This document shows positions 32,801-44,800 of a DNA stretch of 64,000 bases, piece by piece. The notes beneath the pieces were generated by a model. The model searched no databases. It was not told the DNA's origin and worked only from the letters and a program-made list of their open reading frames with translations. The stretch lies in NCBI GenBank assembly GCA_040954595.2, contig CM082581.2, forward strand, positions 3,162,001-3,226,000. Reading direction: 5' to 3'. This DNA is from Balanoglossus misakiensis. Its lineage: Eukaryota; Hemichordata. Position numbers and translations under genes: made by a program. The stretch's first letter is position 1; each line of letters opens with the position of its first letter.

Positions 32801-35800
32801 CTGTCATTGTTTTTGCACTTCAACATCTGCCGAATGATGCTAGTTATCTTGAAGTGCTAACTTTAACATTTATAATTATTGTAATCATCTTGTTTTCAAT
32901 ATATTCCATTTAATTGTTACCGGAATGTCATTTAATACAAGTTGCAGAATTGTAGTGGTTGTACTCACTTGCTGCCTCGTTTGTTCCCGACGCATCTTCC
33001 ATGTAAACATGGTAAATGATTACAGTAGGTCACTATTTCTTCACATTCATCACCAACATAACCTTCCTGACACAAGCAGTCATACCCTCCGTAATTATTT
33101 ACACAATCTCTGTTTCCCCGGCAAGGATTGTTTTCACATTCATCAATATCATCTTGACACAACATCCCTTCATATCCCTCTGTGCACAAGCATGTGAATG
33201 AATCAATTTCATCAGTACACACACCATTTTGACATGGTGATGATTGACACTCATCGATGTTAACATCACACGTTGCTCCTATGAATAATAAATTGAAAAG
33301 ATAATTCTTTTAGACCATTAGTAAAATAATCTAATGTGCAAAACATGTAGCTGGTAGCACATTGTACTTTTGAAATAAATTGATTTAAACACAACAGTCG
33401 TATAAAAAAGTTGTAAGCATATATAGCAAAGAAAGTTTTAACGTTAAATTTGGACAAAAGTTCGAAATTTGTTACAGGGAAAACTCGAATAATTACTTGA
33501 ATTCAAAAATACAGAAACGTTAACCTTTAATTAAAAATAGACACACACATACATAAACAGACCACGGGCAACGGCCCTCCTAATGTGGATTGGCGGGCTC
33601 ATGGTATTATCTGTAGTACTCACGTAAATTACATATGCTAGAGGTGAGTAATTACATTTCATTGATTGACAATAATTTCAAGACCCATTATAAGTACCAC
33701 ACACTTTGTCTCAGACACTTAGGAAACATGAAAAACAGCTAACGGTTCTTCTTTTTTTTTTACATTTCTCAACGTTGTTAGGGGTTTATTAGTACAGGAT
33801 TTTTTATAGGGTTTTGCTTTCAGATCAGACAGTTTTGCCCTTATCGCCTCATTTGATTTGGTGACATAGCATCTCAGCAAAAACGTGCATATTGACTTAC
33901 CTGTGTATCCATCTGTACACTCGCATAAATACCCATTGCCAGTATCCACACACATACCATGTATACATGGCGAATCCAAACACCAATCTTTTTCTTCTTC
34001 ACAGTGATCACCCTGGTAACCAACATCACAAAGGCATGTGATATTTCTATCATTTCTATCGCACACTCCATGAATACAGATAAGCTCTTCACAGTTGCCA
34101 CAAAGATCACCAGTATAACCATCATCGCACTCACAAAAGTATCCATTTTCCTCATCTGTACAGGTGCCATGGTAACAAGGGGAAGATTCGCATTCATCTA
34201 TGTCGACATCGCAATCATCACCAGTATAACCAGGGTAACATTCGCATATGTAGCCATTGACTATATCAGTACATCCACCATAAATGCAGGGATTGGAATA
34301 ACAGTCATCTATGTTGTTCTCACAAAATGTGCCATTAAATCCAGCATGACATGAGCAATAGAAACCATTGACTAAGTCAATACACGAACCGTGTTCACAG
34401 GGAAATCTGGGAAAACTTAGACATTCATCTACTTCGATGTCACACAATGTCCCCTCAAAACCGGGCCAACAATGACAGACAAATCCATTATTTTGGTCTG
34501 TGCAGTTACCATAGTGACATGGGTTTGATAAACACTCGTCAATCTCAATGTCACACACGTTTCCTGTAAAGCCAGCATCACATTCACAGGTAAATTCTGC
34601 GATTCCATCCACACATCGTCCATTTTGACATGGAGTTGATTGGCAATCATCGATGTCAGTGTCACAATTGTGCCCAGTGTATCCATGGGGACAACTACAT
34701 TCGTATGCAGATAGGAGATCAGTGCAATTACCGCCATTTAAACATGGTGAGCTGCCACACTCATCGATGTCAATGTCACAAAGTTCACCTTGGAAACCAG
34801 GTGCGCAGGAACATGTGTATCTATTACGCCAAGAAATGCAAGTAGCATTGTTGGTGCAATTATTCATGAAGCAAGAATCCATTTGATACTGGCAGTTGTC
34901 ACCATACCACTCATCAGGACATAAACACAAATACGCATCGATCTGAAATAGACAAAGTGGTGACAATATTTCAATGAAATTTGCAAAACCATATTTAATG
35001 AGCAATGCATGGTCGCCAAAGTGCAAAATATTGCAAATCTAACTATCATTTTCAAATGGGTGTTACATTTCAATTGTGCCAACCAACCCTAGAACTCCAT
35101 AAGCGAGAATATCCGCATTTGCCCAAAATATGTTGGCAGTGTCTGCAATGACCTTTGACCTAATCTTGGTATGTACATTTTGTTATGTTTATGAATCTAA
35201 TTGTTGGCTAACAAATAGGGCTACAGTTTTTGTGTGTGTCTAAGACTCCCTTAATCTGTTACAACGTTATTAAATATTCGTCGGAGCAAAAATCTTCTAT
35301 TTTGAGTGACCTAGCTCGGGTATGACAAACGTCAATGGAAGCACATTGTGATAATTTTACTTACCTGGTCAAGACATGTTGCATTATTTTGGCATGGGTC
35401 TTTTGCACAATCATCAATGTTAATTGAGCATGTTTGTCCCGTAAATCCTGGTAAACAGACACACGTGTAGTTACTAATACCATCAATACATGTGCCTTGG
35501 TTATCACAAGGGTGTTCTAAGCATTCGTCTATATTGTTTTCACACAGTTCACCATTGAATCCATGCAAGCAATGGCAGGAATAGCCGTTGATCTGGTCAA
35601 TGCATGTCGCATTATTGTGACAAGGGGAACTCGCACATTCATTAATGTCGATCAGACATGTTTCGCCTTCAAAGCCAGGTGCGCACACACAGAAAAATCC
35701 ACCGACAAAATTTTCACATGTTGCTCCATTCTGACACGGCTGGGTATCACATTCGTTGACTTCAATTTCGCAGTTAATTCCTTCAAATCCGGGCACACAT

Positions 35801-38800
35801 GTACAATTGTACCAGTTGATATAATCATTACATGTTCCATTGTTTTGACAGGGGGTGCTGTAACACTCGTTTATGTCAATTTCACAATTCTTTCCTTGAA
35901 AGCCGGAAGTACATTGACATCTATAATTTGCAACCTCATCTATACATGTGCCGCCATTTTGGCATGGTAGATTTAAACATTCATCTGTTTCAGTTTCACA
36001 TGAATGACCTGTGTAGCCTTCAGCACATGTGCAAGTATATCCAGCGACATCATCACTGCAGGTGGCGCCATTCATACAGGGACTGCTTGCACACTCATCA
36101 ACATCAGTCTCACAGGTGTTTCCATGGTAACCAGCTTGGCAGGAACAAATAAAACCATTGTTGCCATCTGTACAGTGACCACCATTTAAACATGGCGAGC
36201 TTTCACATTCGTCAATGTTGATTTCACAAACTTGACCTGTACAACATGAAATTTTTATGTTTTAACTCATTATACTAACATAGACCAAGCGTTTTTTGTA
36301 TGCAAGTGGAGCATAAACTTTCCTTAAAGAATAAAAGTGTTCAAAGACTAAACATGATTGATTACTTTACAAAAGCATGTTGTACCATACATGAAATTAA
36401 TAACCCGCATGAAACTGTTTACTGTTTACTATTAAAGCATTTGCGCTCATGAATCATACCAACAATTCCACAAATTAGATTGTATGTACCTAAAACAGCA
36501 ATATTAGACTTACTTGAGTGATAAGAAATACTTGAGGTATAAGAAAACAACCCCATCGCAAAAGAGTTGAACAAAATTAATATGAATAGTATATTGCCTC
36601 TGTCACTATAAATACTGAGTATTATATTATATACTCAACATAACACTGCTAAAACAGTCCCTGAACTAGCATGCAGCAGCGAAAATGTGTGGTTAAACCA
36701 CAGTCGCGCAGGGTACAAACCAAATGATTAGAATAAAGACACTTTTGAATTTACGGACGTTTTATTTTGGAACTGCTCTGTGGGAATGCTTGGTACTTTG
36801 TCATGCATTATGCCTGTCTTCTCGCTTTTTGTCGTCTGCTTCGTGTGCTCGATTCTGGGCGCTTGTGTTTACACTCATCGTGCCGAGTTTGGTTAACGTT
36901 TGTAAATACTCTTCCTGGCGCTGTTTCGTTCAGAAAATAATACGGATATGCAACAAAATAAATTGTTGATATATAATATAATTAAGGAATAACCCCCGCC
37001 GTTAGGCGAGTGCTATTATATTATATCAACAATTGATTTTGTGACAAACAACGTCGGAAAAAGTAGTTACGAACGTGAACCAACATGGCGACGATTAATG
37101 TAAACACGAGCGGCCCGGGATCGAGCATTAAACATGAAGCAGACGACAAAAGCGACAAAAGTGCAAAATATTCAGGGCAGAGCAGTTCCAAAATAAAACG
37201 TCCCACGGTCCGTAAATTCAAGTGTTTTTATGTTATTCATTTGGTTTAATCCCACGCGACTGTGGTTTATCCGCTCATTGTCCCTGCTGCATGTTAGTTC
37301 AGGGGCCCGTTTTATCACTGCCAGCGCTGGTAAAACAGTATTTTACCATCGCTCTCGTCCAAACAGAATGGTGGACGGTAGCATGGTACAATATAATTAA
37401 ACAATAACCCCGCCGCGTATGGTGCTCAAATAGGGCCAAAATTCAAATCGCAATTTCACTCGACTCAAATCGCATTTTCACTCGACTCAAATCGCAATTT
37501 CACTCAAACCGGGTCCCCTAGCATACTACTAGGAAACATGTGTTGAAAATGAGAGCAGTCGAAAATGAACGTGCGTATTCATAAAATGACTTGTCAGAAT
37601 TCCAGTGGTCACTGATCAGGTTCTTAGGGGGTTCGTACTAAATGGTGCTAGTCTACGAATATGGCTACAGGTACGGAGTTCGTGCGTAACTACCTGTCGG
37701 AAAGTTTGTCCACGATATTTCGACATTTGGACGTTCCAGATTTTAGAGAAGATGTGGCGTCTTGGTGTAGGAGTCTTGCTCGAACTTTTATCACAGTTAC
37801 GTTGGAATGTGCAATGAGCGTGTTGTTCAGGTTGTGGTGGAGGCTCAACATGCACTTGGGCAACTTGAGCACAGTGTGTTACATGTCGATGAATCATACC
37901 AAGCGCCTTTATTGAACCATGGTACAAGAGGCAGGCCTTCCTTAGACGTACCGGAAGACCAGTTACGGTTCTTAGTTAGAATGAAATTCTCCTCGCCCAA
38001 GGTAGCCACCATGTTAAACGTAGGCCAACGAACAATTCGCCGCCGATTGCGACCCTCTAAGACAACCCGAAAGGACATGGTTAAAATTTTGATGACGCGT
38101 TCTGACATAAGCATGACGCGTTCTGACGTAGGCATGACGCGTTCTGACGTAGACACGCTTATCAGATCGAAGCGCGTGACAACTGAGAAGTAACCCACAC
38201 ATACACACGCATCGAGTGAAATTGCGATATGAGTCGAGTGAAATTGCGATTTGAGTCGAATTGTGATTTGAGTCAAATTGCGATTGAGTAAAATTGCAAT
38301 TTGAGTGAAATAGCGATTTGAGTCGAGTGAAATTGCTATTTGAATTTTGGCCACTTTTGAGTGCCATAGCCGCGGGCGGGCATACACGAGATTTGGGTAC
38401 AATTAGAGACCTATAGCACCAGTGCTATATGGAGTGAATTGTACCCATATCGAGTGTACACCCGACTGAGGCGGGGGTTATTGCTAATTATATTATATCA
38501 TGTTACCGTCCGCCATTCTGATTGGACGAGAGCGATGGTAAAATACTGTTTTACCACTGCTGGCCAAGAAATTTTCAAGGAGTTGGACCATTGTTGTCAG
38601 AGGAGACGATTATGGAAAATCACACTGTCTGATAAGCTCCGCTTTACTGACAGCGGATTTAATTAAAGGGACAAAGTCTCTCTCTCACTGCCCTTTTACC
38701 ATTAATTATGTTTGATACAAGACACTGTTTATGTTAATGTACATTTGGATATATAGTGAATCAATGATCAACCACACAAAACTTCCATCCCACTTGCATG

Positions 38801-41800
38801 ATATGAGAGTAAAAACTCGTCCAAAATGAATAAATGGTAGGTAAAGAACGATTATTCATTTTGGCGATTTTTTTCACTCTCCTGTCTATAAGGGGGATGG
38901 AAGTTGTGTGTGGTTGAACGTTCATTCACTATATATCAACATGTAGAATAACAAACGGTGTCTTGTATCAAATATAATTAATGGAAAAAAGGGCAGCGAG
39001 AGAGAGACTTTGTCCCTTTAAACAAAGCCGATTTATTAGATTGTTAAAGAATACACACGGCACTGTAAACATCATTACTCTAATATAACAATGTAAGTTG
39101 GTGCTCTAACAAGTCATTTACCTGTAAATCCATCCGTGCATTCACAGTTGAAACTGTTCACAAGGTCCAAGCAATGGGCGCCGTTTTGGCAAGGTGAAGA
39201 AGAGCATTCGTCGATATCCAGATTACATTGCCGACCTGTCCACCCAGAGTGACATATCTTTCGACCTGAGATCTTATGGCAATCATAGTGTCCAGTGGTA
39301 TCGTCGCTCGGTACACAGAATGTATCACAGGTGGCGCCATAGTAGTTGTCATCACAATAAACCTTCAGGCTAATGTCAATGCTGTCAGATAAATTATAGT
39401 CAATTAATATGCATTGAATTATGAGTATGAATTATTCATGAAGACAAACTACAGGTATTGATATAGGTTACTTACTGAAATCAACTAAACAGCGACACTT
39501 GTAATGCCATTCAAACCGTAAGCGTGTAAACTTACCCCCTATTCCTTTGTTTTGTATTGCTCTGTAATTTTATCGGTCGGTTTATTCTTATCAGTGTCCA
39601 TATTGCACATTCTTATCCCCCCCCAAAAAAAAAAAAAAATAATAACCCTGTCGTATCATGATGACGTTCATGTTTTAAGGGACATATAGATTCAAATCCA
39701 TGTTTGTTTGTCTTTTTAATTTTACCTTTTTCAGATGAACATTGATTTCGCAACGTATGTTATGCTCCTGGCATGGAGTATTTGTCCGAAAGATACAAGG
39801 AAAGCAATGTCCAAGTTTGGTTGTTTATGGGGCAGCATCTAAAGAATACCTCATCAAATTCAATTTTACTTTGACCATTCACAGTACATTAGCACATTTA
39901 GTTCATATCTTGTAATCAGACTGAAGCTAAGCATTTCTGGAGTAGACTGTACGACATTCTGCCATATATTACCTGGAACTTTTCACTCCAGCTATTGCAG
40001 AATCATGCCAGGCAGCCGTAGAACTGCCTCTTGCAGGTGTAATTGCCATCACCGCATCATAAATGTCAATTTTATCATGACCACCCACATCGTCTACATC
40101 ATAGGAAACAGCCTTGAAGCGGATTTCTCCCTGAAAAACAAATCAGTTATTTAGATGGTCAAAACATTGATACCTCTGATGCTTGCAGCTACATATATTG
40201 ACCCTTTGATGCACCATTGCCAATGTATAATCGCCTGCGGTACCTTCGGGCAGAATCATTGGTACCCCTATGCTAATATATTCTCAAAAGCATGCACTAT
40301 GGTCTCACCGTCAAACTATTTGTACTCACTGCCCAATATAATTGGCACGCAATGGTGCTCTCTCTTTCAACAATTACATGTGGTACCCCACATACCACTA
40401 GACAGCAGCATCACATTAATATTAGCTCTAAAATGTGTATGCAGCGTAAAGATACATGTATGGGATATTTTCATGTTACATATTTCCTAAACATGGTGTA
40501 AATGAATATCTGTGATCTGGAAAGAGCTCCTCGAGTGCGTATATCACTAGAGCTATGTTCATGGGCCTTACAAATAATTGTATCTATTTCATTAATGAAA
40601 TAGCTATCAGTTCTGATCTTATACGTATTATTTTGAAGTAGATATTTTCATGAAAACAAGACAGTGAACGCCCAGTATTCTCCTTTGTTTACCAAAAGAT
40701 TCCTCATATGCTCTAATATAGCAAAGAATTGGAAGGTTTTGGTGACTTTTAGAGAGATTTCAGCTAGATGGACCTTGGGAAATGGGAGGGGGGTATTATT
40801 TTACAAACCTGTCCTTTGGGTTGGTCACAATTTGCAAAACTCGCTCTGGGGAGGGTCACATTTAACATTCGCAAATTTCATAACGAATGCAAACTTTCAG
40901 TGTGTTGTTTTGAGTATTGATGCTATAGCAACTATCAATTTTGTCTACTTGTTCAGAATTTTTGTCCCAAGTATCAATTCTGGTTTATTGTTCTACCCTG
41001 GCAAGCCTGATGAAATGTTCCGTATTCAGGTTTATCTTAACAACTTTTGTTTATGAGTAAATGACCATTGTTATTGTTGACAATTAGACAATCAGGTCCA
41101 ATAATCAATGTCATTCAAGCTAATTACCAGGTCCAAGAGAAAATGAGAACAATTTCAACGCGGGGACCTGGAATCATTGGTAAGTGGTGGGACCAGGTGT
41201 GTCAAGACTTGAAATACATTTTCATCAATAACAATGGTCATTACCACAAAAGTACTTTCATTTGAGAAACTGAAAACCAGCAATTTCACTCTTTTACAGT
41301 GTATAGCAAGACATCAAATTAGATACTTTAAACAAATATTATTAGTACATAGCCGGACATGGCAGTTATTGGGGCTTTAAGAATCTCTTAAAAAGAATCC
41401 TACAAGAATTTCAATTGCTTACCCGCAGTAAGAGTGTAAATAATCAGATAGCTAAATAGACTTGGATTTTATGCGACTAAACTTATGAAAGTGAATCCCC
41501 GGAATGCCCACAGCAATGTTACTGCGACAATATTCCGTTATAAGCCAGAGGCTATTTCGTACCATTAGCAATATTTAACCCAGCAAACTATACATTTTCA
41601 TGACGCTGAGTACCTGAACTGTACCTTTTTCTTTACAAACTTTGTAATCTTTTAGCCAAAACAATCATTTTATGTATTATGTCATTCACAAAAATGTAAC
41701 TTTGAGGCAGGAAGTCACTTTCTAGAAGATACTTTCATTGAAAACAAACAGAAAGATTAAAGTCTTTGTTACCTAATCTTGTTCCTCAACAGTAATTGAA

Positions 41801-44800
41801 AGATCAAGGTTGTAAACATTATGAAAATCACGTCTTCAAACATGTATAGAAACAATGGTGAACATTGGAGTATATTTGTTGAACATGCATTCTAGGTAGT
41901 TTGCTAATTTGCTAGTTTGCTAATCCATTACCATGCCATTTGCATAATGGACCGTCTCCGATTTCTCCCCTGTAATTACTTAAGACTCTCTTATTTTTTC
42001 CGAAAGTTTCTTCCGCAGCGCATACTATCTGTGTTCAAATCTGTTGACAAACGTCCCATTTTGGTATGTATTTATATCATGGGACCTTTCATGGAATCAT
42101 TTGCGTCTGTATGTATGGATGTATGTAAAGATGAATGGATGTATGTCTGTATGTCCGTCCACATCAAAAACTTGAAAACCGCTGCGCATGTAACCTCGAT
42201 CTTTGGTGTGCAGATGCATTATGGGCTGTAGATGTGAGTTATTCAAATGAAGTTGTCATTGCCAAAAATATGCAAATTAACTGGGAAAACGTGAAATTTA
42301 TCAAAACTCAGAAACTCATCAACTACTCGTCAGATTGTTTTGAAAATTGGTATGCATGTACATTTTGTTAACCTCACACAGTTCTTTATGTTTTGAGCTA
42401 ATAGTGTGAATTTTCTATTTTTATCTATTTTTATCCACATTATTGGTACAAAAATCTTCTTTTCTGAAAGTGATATGTTGTCCTGTTTGAAATTTAGTAT
42501 AAAGCTAATACAGGTGATTTCACTTACTATAGATTTGTTCAAATTGTCTAAATTTGCATGTGTGTAATTTTGAGCAATTTTTGGTTAAAAATCTTTAACT
42601 CTAAAACCGCTTGTCAGATTTTCTTGAAATTTGGTAGGCATTTTCTTAGATGATCTGATGTACCATAGTTTTGTTCGAATCGTTTTAAAATGTGCATGTT
42701 TATAATTTGGCAGCATATATACGATTTGGGAGTTCTTTGCAAGTACTGCTGGCAGAGTGCTCGATGGTGTAAATCCAGAGCTTAATAGTACAGTGTACAA
42801 GGGAACTAGCGCTGTTTTGACATAGGCGATGTATTACTGTTCAGTTACGTGTAAGCGGGGCCTACACTCGTCAGATACTGATGCCTGAATGACGGAAAAT
42901 GTGGGCAACAGGGAATTAATACTGGGCAGGGTGACAGGGTGAATATGCAAATGGCCCGACGTGTGTATTGATTCGGGCTGTGATATACTCTGTATTAGAC
43001 GTTTTCTAGTGTAAACCCTTAATGGGACCACAGTGTCCTTGACGCCATTTTTCAGAAAATGTGTCCTGCGGCGAATGCTATACTATCTGAAAATTTGTGA
43101 ACCAAAAATCACAGCTATTTTTCAAAGAACCCAAAACCTTATTTTCTACAGCAATAAACTGTTTGAAAACAACTTACCGGCCATGGACCAATTGAAACCA
43201 CCAATGGTTGTTGGATGTTAGGAGGTATGACATCCGGGAAATCAAACGAATTTCGATTGGTGTAAATTAAGTTGGTGCGACGATCAAGCACACAGTTTCC
43301 GAAATCCTCTGCTTCCGTACTACAAAACAAACGATAATATACAATGTCATGCTTTGGCGGGTTTAAATATATCAACTTCATAGTCAGTTCCATGTAAATA
43401 TATTCAAATCGTAATCAACAAATAAAAATGTCTCCATAATCATCATAGGCATTAGCATCATGAACACCGCAATCGCCACCACAACTACTGGGGTATCATA
43501 ATCATCATCATCGCCATTTGGTATAGTCCAAAATATTTTTTATGGACAGGATATGTATTTACCTGGAACCAAGTTCAAGGCAAAACACAATTCTGACGTC
43601 ACAGTTGCCACCAAAGGGATCACAGCGACTACCATCATAAATTCTTTCGTTTGAATTATCGAAGTGCTGCAAACGTAGTTCAACTCTAGTTGAAGCAGAT
43701 ACCAATGTTGCAACGACAGCCTTAGAACATAAACACAAAATAATCGTTATCAGTATTTGTTGTATTAGTCCTGTTTCAAAATGACCTACATTACAGGTCC
43801 TATGCACACGTATTACATGTTCTGATTGGTTTATCCGCTTCTCTAAAGGTCCACTTGCGGCTCGCTGATTGGAGGGACCTTATGTGTTAGGTCTTATTAC
43901 TATGTATTATTCACCAGACCTTGTAGGTTAGGTCTTATTACTATGCATTATTCACTTTACAGCTCCCTGATTGGTTAATGTGTAGGTCTGGTCCTCCAGT
44001 GTTCACTGCCTCATTATGCAGGACCTTGTAGGTTAGGTCTTATTAATATGTATTTATTCACCATACAGCTCCCTGATTGGTTAACGTGTCAGTCTGGTCC
44101 CCCCAGTGTTCACTGCCTCATTGTGAAATGTCCCATGTGCTTCCTGGCTAGCGTTGTGGTAACACATTATTCGGGGTGTCCGCAGATCGTTCATTGATTT
44201 TATGAGAAATAGCCTGACTGATACTATCTCCAACATAAACCGCACCCTGGAAAGATTAAACGATCTTTTAGGTGGACTTTGAAAATCTGATTAACTCATC
44301 TAAGCATTTTAGCTAAGTTGTATATTTTTTTAATCACCCTCCTACTTCTCATCATCAATTTTATTATTGTTGTTATTACTATTTTAAAGTAAATTTGTTT
44401 TGACGAAGATGTTGTGATAAGGAGCACGTTGTCCGTTTATAAATTCGTATATTGTTTTCATAAAATGGAACTGTGATGGTGCAGCTTCGTGAAAGAAGTA
44501 CAATAAAAGTAATCATACCTGTAAAGCAACTAATGAGGTATAACAAAGCAATGCAATGCTATTCTAAACATTTCTATGGTACATGTAATCTATTTTTGGT
44601 TTGCTCGAATGAATAGCACACACTTCGTATTCAGCCAGATGTTACACGAAGTGATGCGCTTAAAGGCATTACGTAACAAAACACTAGCCCATTTCAACAA
44701 ACCGCCACTGGAAATAAATGCGAAATTTCTCCTGGCAATTTTTATTTCGAGTATCTAGTTCACAGTTTCACATAAAATGCCATGAATAGTGTGAAGGAAA

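Larger units (their letters stand above)
37315..38570. mobile_element. Fold-back element 2 carrying a transposase-like gene fragment
   Basis: Outer arms at about 37,319-37,412 and 38,470-38,567 share TAAAACAGTATTTTACCATC and its inverse; the inner arms are TCAAATCGCAATTTCACTCG-type tandem repeats (37,440-37,510 and, inverted, 38,210-38,345). A 95-bp mini-palindrome (38,370-38,465) sits in the right arm. It abuts fold-back 1 and shares its GGGGTTATTGC plus ATTATATTATAT module. Confidence 0.8.

Noticed and set aside
33016-36189. Plus-strand frames of 60-135 codons over the EGF exons
   Set aside because: They are mirror frames of the Cys-rich minus-strand EGF code.
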